Source of the DNA: an uncultured Bacteroidota bacterium
GTDB lineage: Bacteria > Bacteroidota > Bacteroidia > Chitinophagales > LD1
Length of the DNA stretch: 36,259 nt
NCBI GenBank assembly: GCA_903889265.1
Contig: CAISWS010000058.1
Coordinates: 1-36,259 of the forward strand
Direction: 5' to 3'
Shown: in pieces, positions 1-8,306 of the stretch
Numbering within the stretch: the stretch's first letter is position 1
Layout of the letters: each line of letters opens with the position of its first letter
Notes under the pieces: generated by a model
Database searches by the model: none
Told to the model about the DNA's origin: nothing
The model's input: the letters and a program-made list of their open reading frames with translations, nothing else
Made by a program: the position numbers and the translations under genes

Positions 1-1265
1 GCTACTCCTTCTTTAACAAGCGTTAGTGCCTCATTGGCTTTTACCAGCGCTTCGTAATGGCGGAGGTTGGTGATGATGGTATCTTGTGTGCCTAGTTGTT
101 TTGAGTCTGTTACCAGTTGGTAGAGTTTTTCTTTCAGGACAGGCAGATTGTAGTGGGTGTTGGCAGAGATAAATACCAGTTCGGGGAAATGGTGTTTGCC
201 CCGGGTAAATTCAATAGCGTTGTAAAAGCGCGAGGTTTTTTTCCAGTCGGCTTTGTCTACTTTGTTGCCTACTATAAGGCCGGTGAAGCCGGTTAATTCA
301 AGTTCGTGCAGTTCCTGTAGTAATTCCTGCGGGGTGGTTTTGTTTACATCGAACAAATAAATGTAAACGGCAGATTGGCGCAGTTTTTCCATGGTGCGCT
401 CTACGCCTTGTTGCTCTATGGCATCGGTAGTTGCGCGTATGCCCGCAGTATCAATGAACCTGAACTGGATGCCGTTAATGTTCATTACTTCCTCAATGGT
501 ATCGCGGGTGGTGCCGGGTATTTCTGAAACAATGGCGCGTTCTTCGTTCAGTAATGCGTTGAGCAGGGTTGATTTACCCGCATTGGGTTTACCCGCAATT
601 ACGGTGTTAACGCCGTTTTTTATTACGTTGCCCAGTTTGAATGATTCGGCCAGTGGTTGCAGCAGTGCCTGTATGCGGCCTATCAGTGCAATCAGTTGTT
701 CGCGGTTGGCAAACTCTACGTCTTCTTCGCTGAAGTCGAGCTCCAATTCAATGAGGGAAGCAAAGTTAAGCAGTTGTGTGCGCAGGTCTTTTATCTGGTT
801 GCTGAAACCACCGCGCATTTGCTGCAGGGCCAGTTGCTGGGATGCTGAGGAGGAGGAGGCAATTAAATCGGCCACTGCCTCTGCCTGCGAAAGGTCTATA
901 CGGCCATGCATAAAGGCGCGCAGGGTAAACTCGCCGGGCTTGGCCGAACGGGCGCCTTTTTGTATTAACAACCGGATTATCTGTTCGGCAACAAAGGGCG
1001 AGCCGTGGCAGGAGATTTCAACCACATCTTCGGTTGTAAAACTTTTGGGGGCTTTGAAGAGGCTTACCATTACCTCATCCAATACTTTATTGTCATCTAC
1101 AATATGACCGTAATGGATGGTGTGGGACTTTTGTTGAGTTAAATCTTTGCCCTGAAAAACGGATTGTGCAATTGCAATGGCTTGGGAGCCGGATAAGCGT
1201 ATAACGCCGATGGCGCCAACACCCTGTGCGGTGGCAAGTGCAACTATGGTATCATTGGTAATCAC
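1..1265 (-). CDS. mnmE: tRNA uridine-5-carboxymethylaminomethyl modification GTPase MnmE (3' end cut by window)
   Basis: With MnmG, MnmE makes the cmnm5 modification of U34 in several tRNAs; it acts in the cytosol and uses a formyl-tetrahydrofolate-type one-carbon donor plus GTP hydrolysis. Translated from the minus strand, the protein begins MITNDTIVALATAQGVGAIG, the usual family start, on a GTG codon at 1265. An in-frame TAA lies four codons upstream at 1275-1277 and no in-frame ATG is nearby, so GTG is the only reasonable start. The G domain shows G1 GKPNAGKS, G2 GTTRDT, G3 DTAGIR and G4 NKVD. About 421 residues are present. The family is about 455-460 aa, so the C-terminal end with its CxGK-type cysteine motif lies outside the window. 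The track missed this gene because no stop is inside the window; the 391-1107 plus-strand ORF is its antisense shadow. Confidence 0.97.
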   Translation of the reverse strand, partial: MITNDTIVALATAQGVGAIGVIRLSGSQAIAIAQSVFQGKDLTQQKSHTIHYGHIVDDNKVLDEVMVSLFKAPKSFTTEDVVEISCHGSPFVAEQIIRLLIQKGARSAKPGEFTLRAFMHGRIDLSQAEAVADLIASSSSASQQLALQQMRGGFSNQIKDLRTQLLNFASLIELELDFSEEDVEFANREQLIALIGRIQALLQPLAESFKLGNVIKNGVNTVIAGKPNAGKSTLLNALLNEERAIVSEIPGTTRDTIEEVMNINGIQFRFIDTAGIRATTDAIEQQGVERTMEKLRQSAVYIYLFDVNKTTPQELLQELHELELTGFTGLIVGNKVDKADWKKTSRFYNAIEFTRGKHHFPELVFISANTHYNLPVLKEKLYQLVTDSKQLGTQDTIITNLRHYEALVKANEALTLVKEGV

Positions 1266-1323
1266 GGAGGCAAATTAAAGGAAGTTTTGGCGATGGGTGC
1301 TGGCCGAAGCAAGAGAATGGCAT

Positions 1324-1647
1324 CTATTTTTCAATAATGTAGGCCTTATGCTTTTCCATTCCATCAAGTTGTGTTTTGAACGAGGGGAGAAAAGTTACTA
1401 ATTCTTCAAGTTTGCTGCTGTTGCTGTCAAGTACCACAATTGTAATTGGGTATTTGTCTAAATTTTGCTGAAATATTAGCTTTTTATCAATAGTTATCAA
1501 TACATCAAAGCCATTTTCAACGGATAATGTCATTAACCTACCGTTTTTAATACCGCTCCAGCCTAATTCTCTAACGGTAGTAACCTTAAATTCAGTCAGG
1601 TGTTTTTTCAGGCGCTTAGTTATACACTCGTCAAGCAAAATTTTCAT
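1324..1647 (-). CDS. DUF5615 PIN-like protein, probable toxin of a toxin-antitoxin pair
   Basis: This 107-aa protein starts MKILLDECI and contains GIKNGRL (about residues 32-38) and DVLITIDKKL (48-57). These match the DUF5615/Mut7-C-like PIN-fold family, in which acidic residues (here D6, E7 and D54) are expected to form a metal-dependent nuclease site. Such proteins are commonly encoded just after a DUF433 protein, as here, and the pair resembles VapBC-like toxin-antitoxin modules. Its start overlaps the end of the DUF433 gene by 17 nt, so translation is probably coupled. Toxicity and RNase activity are inferred from family and context only. The subfamily with GxKNGxL has Asn where other PIN-like proteins often have Asp. 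Confidence 0.85.
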   Translation of the reverse strand: MKILLDECITKRLKKHLTEFKVTTVRELGWSGIKNGRLMTLSVENGFDVLITIDKKLIFQQNLDKYPITIVVLDSNSSKLEELVTFLPSFKTQLDGMEKHKAYIIEK

Positions 1648-1864
1648 TCAGGATGTGGCTTGAACTTTCAATTAATTTTTGTGACATCTCAAGAACTTTT
1701 ATAACCTGCTCTTTACTTACGCCTTCAAAGTCGTCAAGAAAAATTTCAATGGTATCACCGGTTTCCAGGTAATCAAAAAGATTTTTTATAGGAACACGGG
1801 TGCCAAAAAAAACAAGCGTTCCGCCTAAAATATCCGGGTCTATATTAATAACACGTCCATCCAT
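1631..1864 (-). CDS. DUF433 domain protein, probable antitoxin
   Basis: This 77-aa protein has the DUF433 pattern: an N-terminal strand (VINIDPDILGG), then GTRVPIKNLFDYLETG and a helix starting at VSKEQVIKVLEM, giving the winged-HTH-like fold of the family. DUF433 proteins usually precede DUF5615 or other PIN-like genes and are thought to be DNA-binding antitoxins that also autoregulate the operon. The gene overlaps the downstream DUF5615 gene by 17 nt. The ATG at 1864 lies about 16 nt after the likely transcription start of a good -7 box (1887-1894). The antitoxin role is inferred from family and arrangement. Confidence 0.83.
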   Translation of the reverse strand: MDGRVINIDPDILGGTLVFFGTRVPIKNLFDYLETGDTIEIFLDDFEGVSKEQVIKVLEMSQKLIESSSHILNENFA

Positions 1865-1886
1865 AGCAACAGTATTTATATTACTA

Positions 1887-1894
1887 CAAATTTA
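1887..1894 (-). promoter_or_regulatory. Candidate Bacteroidota -7 promoter element for the DUF433/DUF5615 pair
   Basis: On the minus strand this reads TAAATTTG, a perfect match to the Bacteroidota sigma-A -7 consensus TAnnTTTG, about 22 nt upstream of the DUF433 ATG. No clear TTTG-like -33 element is present at the usual spacing, so this is a sequence-match call only. Confidence 0.4.
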
Positions 1895-1925
1895 GAACAT
1901 TCCGGGCAGAACAGGAATAAAAGCA

Positions 1926-3824
1926 TTATCCCTGCGCAAACTCACTCAACTCCAGCCACCTCACTTCTTTAATCTCTAATAACAAAGTTACTTCGCCTAA
2001 GCGGGTAATCATTTTATTGAGTACTTCGTAAGGCTCGTTGCCGTGGTTTATTTTGTCGTTTAGTTCGGCTTTTTCTTTTTCTAAAGCGGGGATGTCTTTT
2101 TCCAAGGCTTCAAATTCAAATTTTTCCTTGAAGGATAGCTTTTGTTTGGGTTTAGCCGGTTGCGCTGCCTGTGGTTCAACTTTTGCGGAAGACGGTTCAG
2201 CTGTCATGCTGGTGCCGGGGTTGAGTTTTTTGTTTTTGTCTTTTGCTTTGCGCCATTCGGTGTAGTTGCCTGGGAAATCGTTTACTACGCCTTCGCCTTC
2301 AAATACAAAAAGGTGGTCCACGAGTTTATCCATAAAATACCGGTCGTGCGAAACGATGATGATGCAGCCTTGATATGATTCTAAAAAGTCTTCGAGGATG
2401 GCCAGGGTGATAAGGTCGAGGTCGTTGGTTGGCTCATCTAGTATCAGAAAGTTAGGATTGGCGAAGAGGATAGAAAGCAGTTGTAAACGCTTTTTTTCAC
2501 CACCGCTTAGTTTTGAAATGTAGGTGTATTGCTGGTCGGGCGTAAACTGAAAAAGTTCCAGGAATTTTCCGGCGGATACTTTGGTTCCATCGGCTAAAGG
2601 AAAATGCTCGGCGATGTCTTTTACAAATTCAATTACCCGCTTGTCTTCTTTTACTTCCAACCCTTTTTGACTGAAGTAGCCGAATACTACAGTTTCGCCG
2701 GTGTTGATTTTACCGGTGTCTGCTTTTTCGAGATCAAGGATGATGTTGAGGAAGGTTGATTTGCCTACGCCATTTCGGCCAATAATGCCGATGCGTTCGC
2801 CACGTTTAAAGGTGTAGTCAAAGCCTTTTAAAATTACCTTCTCACCATATTTTTTGTTCACCTTTTTTAACTCCAGAATTTTGCCACCCAGGCGCGACAT
2901 TTTTACGTGCAGCTCCAGCTTATCGTCTGCCTTTTTAGAGTTGGCCTTTTCTTCTACATCGTAAAATGCATCCTGGCGCGATTTTGATTTGGTGGTACGG
3001 GCCTTGGGTTGCTTGCGCATCCAGGCCAGTTCTTTGCGATAGAGGTTGCGGGCTTTATCAATAGAAGCTGACTCGCTTTCTTCACGTTCAAGTTTACGGG
3101 TGAGGTAGCTTTCAAAATCGCCTTTATGCAGGTATACCTGCTGGTTATCTATTTCAATTATTTCGTTGCAAACGTTATTTAAAAAGAACCTGTCGTGGGT
3201 TACCAGTAGCAGGGTGGTTTTGGGGCTTGAAAGGAATTCGGCCAGCCACTCAATCATTTCAAAATCGAGGTGGTTGGTGGGCTCATCCAATACGAGAAAA
3301 TTATGGCGGTCGCCGAAACTGATATCAATTAAAACCTTGGCCAGCGATAATCTTTTACGTTGTCCGCCGGACATAGAGCCAGCCTTTTGTTCAAGGTCGG
3401 TAATGTTCAGAGAGGTTAATATCTCTTTTACTGTGCTTTCAAAATTCCAGGCGTTCAGTTCATCCATTCTGCCCATCAGGCGATTGATTTCGTCATCGTC
3501 ATGATGGTTCATAGCCAGTTCATATTCGCGAACGGTATTAATAACCGGGTGGTTGTAACTGAGTATATTTTCAAGCACGGTTTTATCTTCCTGAAACTGC
3601 GGATTTTGGTCGAGGAATGAAACGCTGACGTCTTTGTTAATCCAGATTTTGCCTTCATCGGCTACATCTTTACCGGCCAGGATATTGAGCAGGGTGGTTT
3701 TGCCCGCACCGTTTTTGGCAACCAGGGCAATTTTATCGCCCTCTTCGATATTGAAAGTTATATTGGTAAAAAGCGGCTTTTCTACGAACGACTTAGTGAG
3801 GTTCTCAACGTTTACATGATGCAT
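1926..3824 (-). CDS. ABC-F family ATP-binding protein (Uup-like)
   Basis: This soluble protein has two ABC ATPase domains and no membrane segments, as expected for ABC-F factors that act on ribosomes. From the chosen ATG it is 632 aa. NBD1 has Walker A KNGAGKTT (about residues 37-44), signature MSGGQRKRLSL and Walker B LVLDEPTNHLD. NBD2 has GRNGVGKST, LSGGEKKRLQL and LILDEPTNDLD. A charged coiled-coil-like linker and tail are seen, the tail preceded by a Pro/Ala/Lys-rich stretch, which fits Uup rather than Ettl-type members. The first Gly of Walker A in NBD1 is Ala, a variant I associate with Bacteroidota members. The track start at 3845 is a TTG giving MCYFRAH; the ATG at 3824 (MHHVNVENLTKSF) fits the family better. 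The exact ABC-F subgroup is uncertain. Confidence 0.92.
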   Translation of the reverse strand: MHHVNVENLTKSFVEKPLFTNITFNIEEGDKIALVAKNGAGKTTLLNILAGKDVADEGKIWINKDVSVSFLDQNPQFQEDKTVLENILSYNHPVINTVREYELAMNHHDDDEINRLMGRMDELNAWNFESTVKEILTSLNITDLEQKAGSMSGGQRKRLSLAKVLIDISFGDRHNFLVLDEPTNHLDFEMIEWLAEFLSSPKTTLLLVTHDRFFLNNVCNEIIEIDNQQVYLHKGDFESYLTRKLEREESESASIDKARNLYRKELAWMRKQPKARTTKSKSRQDAFYDVEEKANSKKADDKLELHVKMSRLGGKILELKKVNKKYGEKVILKGFDYTFKRGERIGIIGRNGVGKSTFLNIILDLEKADTGKINTGETVVFGYFSQKGLEVKEDKRVIEFVKDIAEHFPLADGTKVSAGKFLELFQFTPDQQYTYISKLSGGEKKRLQLLSILFANPNFLILDEPTNDLDLITLAILEDFLESYQGCIIIVSHDRYFMDKLVDHLFVFEGEGVVNDFPGNYTEWRKAKDKNKKLNPGTSMTAEPSSAKVEPQAAQPAKPKQKLSFKEKFEFEALEKDIPALEKEKAELNDKINHGNEPYEVLNKMITRLGEVTLLLEIKEVRWLELSEFAQG

Positions 3825-3871
3825 ATGGGCGCGAAAGTAACACAAAAAACGGCCGAAAGAGGGGTTTTCGG

Positions 3872-3895
3872 AGGGGTGAATAATTATTCGCCCCT
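3872..3895. repeat. 24-bp near-perfect palindrome between divergent genes
   Basis: The core GAATAATTATTC is a perfect palindrome, extended outward by AGGGGT on the left and GCCCCT on the right, with one non-complementary T/G pair in the two 12-nt arms. It lies in the 180-bp gap between the minus-strand ABC-F gene and the plus-strand symporter gene. The CGCCCCTAC-type end recalls small dispersed palindromic repeats of environmental bacteria. It could instead be an operator. Genome-wide copy number is not visible here. Confidence 0.55.
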
Positions 3896-4004
3896 ACAGC
3901 GGTCCTGTATTGTCCTTAAAACCTTCCACTGCACACTATTGATGTTATAAGTGCATGGGGTATACGGAGAAATAGATATTCTTTTGTTGTAAAACTTAAA
4001 GGTA

Positions 4005-5477
4005 TTGTCGCCAGGGCTGATTTTAGGGGTTGTATTGGGCTACTTTGCATTGCTGCTGGTTATTGCGTTTTACACGGCGCGTGGAGCCACTAATGAGACT
4101 TTTTTTATTGGCAGGAAGAGTTCGAAATGGTACCTGGTGGCTTATGGTATGATAGGGACTTCGTTATCGGGCGTTACTTTTATGAGCGTGCCGGGAGGGG
4201 TTGGAAAGGGGCATTTTGCTTATATGCAGATTGTGATTGGCTATTTGCTGGGCTACCTGGTTATTGCCTTTATTTTAATGCCGCTTTATTACCGGCTTAA
4301 CTTAACTTCAATTTATACCTATTTGCAATCGAGGTTTGGCAATGTAGCCTATAAAACGGGGGCTACTTTTTTTTTGGTATCGAGGCTGTTGGGGGCATCT
4401 ATCCGCATCTTTTTAGTTTTAAATGTATTGCAGATTTTTATGCTGGATGGGTGGAACATTCCTTTTCCGGTTACCGTATTTGTAATACTGGCTATGATAT
4501 TGCTTTACACCTTTAAAGGAGGCGTAAAAACCATTGTATGGACAGATACACTGCAAACTACCTTTATGATACTGGCGCTGATTATTACGGTGTTTATTAT
4601 CCGCAACGAACTGCACTTATCTTTTGGTGAATTATACGCTTCGTTAAATCAAAAAGGGTACACCCAAATATTTGATACTGACTGGCGCTCGAAAGGGTTT
4701 TTTATTAAGCAAATTGTAAGCGGCATGTTTATTACCATTACCATGACCGGGCTTGACCAGGAGATGATGCAAAAAAATATAAGTGTACGCACCTTGGGTG
4801 AGGCGCAAAAAAATATGGTGGTTTTTAGTGTGATACTGCTTTTTGTAAATGCGCTTTTCCTTTTTCTGGGAGGCATACTTTACCTTTACCTGGCAGATAA
4901 AAATATTGCCATGCCTCCGCACCCGGATGATGTGTTTCCCACCATTGCCTTGCAATATTTATCGCCGGTAGCGGCACTTGTTTTTGTGGTGGGTTTGGTA
5001 TCGGCTTTGTTTCCGAGTGCTGATGGCGCTATTACGGCGCTTACTTCTTCATTTTGCATTGATATATTGGGATTAAAGCAGCGCGAAGATTTGGATGAAG
5101 AGCAAAAAGTGAATGTAAGAAGAAAGGTGCATTTAGGCGTGGCCTTCGCTTTTTTACTTGCTATTATTTTGTTCCGGATTGTAAGTACAGGTTCGGTAAT
5201 AACTGCCACGCTTAAAATTGCGGGGTATACTTATGGGCCGTTGCTGGGGTTATTTGCTTTTGGTATTTTATCAAAGCGCTCAATAACCGGTGGGCTGGTA
5301 CCGGTGGTTTGTATTGCTGCACCGGTAATTACCTATCTGCTGGATACATTTTCTACCAACCTGTTTTTCGGTTATCAAATGGGGTTTGAGGTTTTGCCGG
5401 TAAACGGCCTTATAACCTTTACGGGATTATTCATTATTTCAAATACAAGGCCCCCTGCAGTATTATATAGCAGTTAA
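4005..5477 (+). CDS. Sodium:solute symporter (SSS family)
   Basis: This 490-aa integral membrane protein is dominated by hydrophobic segments, consistent with about 13 transmembrane helices, the usual SSS/LeuT-fold number. The N-terminal part reads ...GYFALLLVIAFYTARGATN then FFIGRKSSKWYLVAYGMIG and SLSGVTFMSVPG, which is the family pattern around TM1-TM2. It is expected to import a small organic solute with Na+ in the inner membrane; the substrate cannot be read from sequence. An in-frame stop at 3990 forces the start downstream, and TTG at 4005 (TTG TCG CCA GGG) is the first codon giving the normal N-terminus, so I accept a TTG start. The LOG-family gene follows after 26 nt in the same direction and may be cotranscribed. 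Confidence 0.93.
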   Translation: MSPGLILGVVLGYFALLLVIAFYTARGATNETFFIGRKSSKWYLVAYGMIGTSLSGVTFMSVPGGVGKGHFAYMQIVIGYLLGYLVIAFILMPLYYRLNLTSIYTYLQSRFGNVAYKTGATFFLVSRLLGASIRIFLVLNVLQIFMLDGWNIPFPVTVFVILAMILLYTFKGGVKTIVWTDTLQTTFMILALIITVFIIRNELHLSFGELYASLNQKGYTQIFDTDWRSKGFFIKQIVSGMFITITMTGLDQEMMQKNISVRTLGEAQKNMVVFSVILLFVNALFLFLGGILYLYLADKNIAMPPHPDDVFPTIALQYLSPVAALVFVVGLVSALFPSADGAITALTSSFCIDILGLKQREDLDEEQKVNVRRKVHLGVAFAFLLAIILFRIVSTGSVITATLKIAGYTYGPLLGLFAFGILSKRSITGGLVPVVCIAAPVITYLLDTFSTNLFFGYQMGFEVLPVNGLITFTGLFIISNTRPPAVLYSS

Positions 5478-5503
5478 ACCTTATTATCAACCAAAACAAA
5501 GTT

Positions 5504-6202
5504 ATGACTAAAAAGAAGAAGGTTAAAAAGAAAAGCTGGGCTGAATTACGTGCAGACTCGAGTTGGCGCATGTTTAAAATAATGAGCGAGTTTGTGGATG
5601 GCTTTGAGAAAATGGAACAGTTTGGGCCGTGTATATCCATTTTTGGCTCGGCGCGAACTAAACCCGGCCACCCGCATTATAAAATGGCGGAACAGATTGC
5701 CGGACACCTGGCTAAAGAAGGCTTTGGTATTATAACCGGTGGCGGGCCCGGCATTATGGAGGCAGGTAACAAGGGCGCAAAAGAGGCCAAGGGAAGCTCG
5801 GTTGGGTTGCACATTGAACTGCGCATGGAGCAGGACTGGAACGATTACATTGATGCCGATAAGCTGCTGATATTTAAATACTTTTTTGCGCGTAAGGTTA
5901 TGTTTATACGCTATGCGCAGGCGTTTATTTTTATGCCGGGTGGCTGGGGTACTATGGATGAAACTTTTGAAGTTTTGACGCTGATACAAACCAATAAGGT
6001 AGATAAGGTGCCGGTTATTTTTGTGGGGCAGGAATACTGGAAGGGCTTGCTGGACTGGATGAAGGATACTATGATACGGGAAAAGTATATAAACCCTGAA
6101 GACCTGAAACTTTTTCACGTTACTGACGACCCGAAAAAGGTGGTAAAAATTATTGATGATTTTTACAAGAAGCAGGAGTTGAGGCCGAATATGAGGCTGT
6201 AG
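5504..6202 (+). CDS. LOG-family Rossmann-fold protein (TIGR00730-like)
   Basis: This 232-aa protein has the LOG (cytokinin-riboside phosphoribohydrolase / 'lysine decarboxylase'-like) motifs: GSARTKPGHP near the N-terminus, ITGGGPGIMEAGNKGA and the diagnostic PGGxGTxxE as PGGWGTMDE. Family members bind nucleotides and many hydrolyse nucleoside 5'-monophosphates to base plus ribose 5-phosphate. A Lys-rich leader (MTKKKKVKKK) precedes the fold. The protein is cytosolic, with no signal peptide. It begins 26 nt after the symporter and ends before an untranslated gap. Its physiological substrate in bacteria is not known from sequence. Confidence 0.9.
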   Translation: MTKKKKVKKKSWAELRADSSWRMFKIMSEFVDGFEKMEQFGPCISIFGSARTKPGHPHYKMAEQIAGHLAKEGFGIITGGGPGIMEAGNKGAKEAKGSSVGLHIELRMEQDWNDYIDADKLLIFKYFFARKVMFIRYAQAFIFMPGGWGTMDETFEVLTLIQTNKVDKVPVIFVGQEYWKGLLDWMKDTMIREKYINPEDLKLFHVTDDPKKVVKIIDDFYKKQELRPNMRL

Positions 6203-6224
6203 TTTTTGGTGCCAATACATTTTA

Positions 6225-6250
6225 CCACAAAGGCGCAAAGGACGCAAAGG
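6225..6250. repeat. Short CAAAGG direct-repeat cluster
   Basis: Three CAAAGG units sit at 6228-6233, 6236-6241 and 6245-6250, inside the gap between the LOG gene and the M23 peptidase gene. Sequences of this CACAAAGGCGCAAAGG type occur as intergenic clutter in many environmental genomes. No function is claimed. Confidence 0.4.
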
Positions 6251-6361
6251 AAACAGCCGGAGTTTGTTTGTTATAAAAGCATTGATAACAGAAAAGGCCC
6301 TGGGATTTAGAATGTTGCAAAAACTATGATTTCACTTTAAATTTAACTGGTTTTATTTTTG

Positions 6362-8077
6362 ATGAAATCTCTTGCCTCTTACATATTTTTATTTCTGCAT
6401 TCCTGGCTTCAGCCACAAGCTGAGGTTAAACTGTACCCACAAAACTATTTTAAACCGCCGCTGGATATTCCATTGCTTTTGGCGGGCAATTTTGGTGAGC
6501 CCCGTACCGGGCATTTTCATGCAGGGTTGGATATACAAACCAGGCAGGTTGAGGGTTTGCCGGTTTACGCGGCGGCGGATGGGTATGTGTCGCGCATCAA
6601 TGTGTCAAGCGTTGGATATGGGAATGCACTTTATGTAACCCATCCCAATGGTTATGTTACGGTGTACGGGCATTTAAAAGAATTTACACCAGCGCTAATG
6701 AAACGGTTACGAAAGGAGCAATATGCCAAAAAATCTTTTGCGGTTGATATTGAGCTAAAGCCGGATGAATTTCCGTTAAAGCAAGGCGAGCAGATTGCTT
6801 ATAGCGGCAGTACAGGTAGTTCAGGTGGGCCGCACCTGCATTTTGAAATAAGGGATGCGGCAGAGAATCCGATAAACCCCTTATTATTTGGTTTTAAGCT
6901 TGCAGATGGGGCCAGGCCTTTGGTGAGTGATTTGAAGTTTTACCCTTTGGATAGCCTGAAATATAACTGCGATGGTTACCGGTGCAGGCTTAGCGGAAAA
7001 AACGGCCAGTTTGAGGTGCCCGGCGGGGTGATAAAACTAAACAGTGCCTCAGTTGGAGTAGCCCTTAACACTTATGATTTGATGGATAAATCAGAAAACC
7101 GTTTGGGGGTTTACAGCCTGAAGATGTATAAAGACGGGCAACTGTTGTATGCGTACAAGATGGACAAAATATCTTTTAAAGACAGCCGGTATGTACTGAG
7201 CCAGATTGACTACCCTATCTTTGTAAATGAAGACGAGCAGATGTTTCACCGGTGCTATGTTGAGCCGGGCAATAAATGCCCGGTTTATACTAACCTGGTT
7301 AACCGCGCCATTATTGATTTGAGTGATGGAGGTGTGCATGAAATAAAAATTGAGGCCGGGGATTTTTTTGGAAATATTTCGAATGTGCAATTTAAGGTGC
7401 AATATGATGCTAAAAGCACCCTGCTGAAGGATAATAACACCCCGCATTTAAAGCGATTTGATTACAGCCGGCCTAACGAGTTTTGGGATAAGGATATACG
7501 CCTATCGCTGCCAACAGACTGTTTATTTGATACCGTGTATTTCAATTATTCCGAAGCGCTTTCCACTAACGCGGACGTCTACTCCAGGGAGCACTTGTTG
7601 AGTAATGCCAATACCTGTTTTTTCGACTGGTTCGGTATTTCAATTAAAGCGGAGAGATTGCCGGAGCGGTTGAGGGATAAAGCAGTTGTTGTGTTTAAGG
7701 ATGCCAAGGGCAATGAATTTTCGAGGGGAGGTACATTTGATGGAGGTTTTATTAGTACAAAGGCACGGGAATTCGGGCTTTGCTATATTAAAGTTGATAC
7801 AGTGCCGCCTGTTATATTACCGGTTAATATTTACGCGGGTAAAAACATGCGTAAAAACAGAGCTATCCTTTTTAAGATAACGGATGAGCTATCCGGCATA
7901 AAGACTTTTAACACTTACCTGGACGGGGAATGGGTGGAAACTGATTATGATGCCAAATCATCCACCCTCATTCATTACCTGGATAGCAATATGAAGCCCG
8001 GTGAGCACCGGTTTAAGGTGGTTGCTGAAGATGAAAGGCATAATACTTCAGAGTATGTGGTAAAGTTTGGCATGTAA
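6362..8077 (+). CDS. Secreted M23-family metallopeptidase with long C-terminal extension
   Basis: This 571-aa protein has a short N-terminal hydrophobic segment (LASYIFLFLHSWL) consistent with a signal peptide. The LytM/M23 domain covers about residues 35-180 and holds the zinc/catalytic set: H53 and D57 in HAGLD, H104 in YGHL and HLH at 158-160 in GPHLHFEI. The fold is intact, so endopeptidase activity on peptidoglycan cross-links is plausible. Residues from about 185 to the end (about 385 aa) are a beta-rich extension that I do not recognise as a named domain; it has no T9SS tail. The track start at 6359 is a TTG just before the ATG at 6362, which I use. The gene stands alone, with 160 nt before it and 229 nt after it. 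Confidence 0.9.
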   Translation: MKSLASYIFLFLHSWLQPQAEVKLYPQNYFKPPLDIPLLLAGNFGEPRTGHFHAGLDIQTRQVEGLPVYAAADGYVSRINVSSVGYGNALYVTHPNGYVTVYGHLKEFTPALMKRLRKEQYAKKSFAVDIELKPDEFPLKQGEQIAYSGSTGSSGGPHLHFEIRDAAENPINPLLFGFKLADGARPLVSDLKFYPLDSLKYNCDGYRCRLSGKNGQFEVPGGVIKLNSASVGVALNTYDLMDKSENRLGVYSLKMYKDGQLLYAYKMDKISFKDSRYVLSQIDYPIFVNEDEQMFHRCYVEPGNKCPVYTNLVNRAIIDLSDGGVHEIKIEAGDFFGNISNVQFKVQYDAKSTLLKDNNTPHLKRFDYSRPNEFWDKDIRLSLPTDCLFDTVYFNYSEALSTNADVYSREHLLSNANTCFFDWFGISIKAERLPERLRDKAVVVFKDAKGNEFSRGGTFDGGFISTKAREFGLCYIKVDTVPPVILPVNIYAGKNMRKNRAILFKITDELSGIKTFNTYLDGEWVETDYDAKSSTLIHYLDSNMKPGEHRFKVVAEDERHNTSEYVVKFGM

Positions 8078-8306
8078 TACTGCAGGAAAAGGATTTGGCG
8101 CACTTATCTTATTGGTTAAAATAAACGGTACCTTACGGCGCCAACCATTAAAAATGTGTGTAAAAGCTTCTTAAATCGTTGCTGGATAATGGTTTCAGCG
8201 CAATTTGCCTTTTCAGACAATTGGTTAACGTATCCATAAAAGATATTACAGCAATCGAAATTTTATTTTCTTTGCGACCTGTAAAAACTAAAAACCAAAC
8301 AGTCCT

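Noticed and set aside
391-1107. 238-aa plus-strand ORF
   Set aside because: It lies fully antisense to mnmE, whose motifs are intact, and its translation has no recognisable domain.
8095-8144. TTGGCGC / GCGCCAA inverted arms after the M23 gene
   Set aside because: The arms are only 7 bp with a loop of about 36 nt and no T-run, too weak to call.
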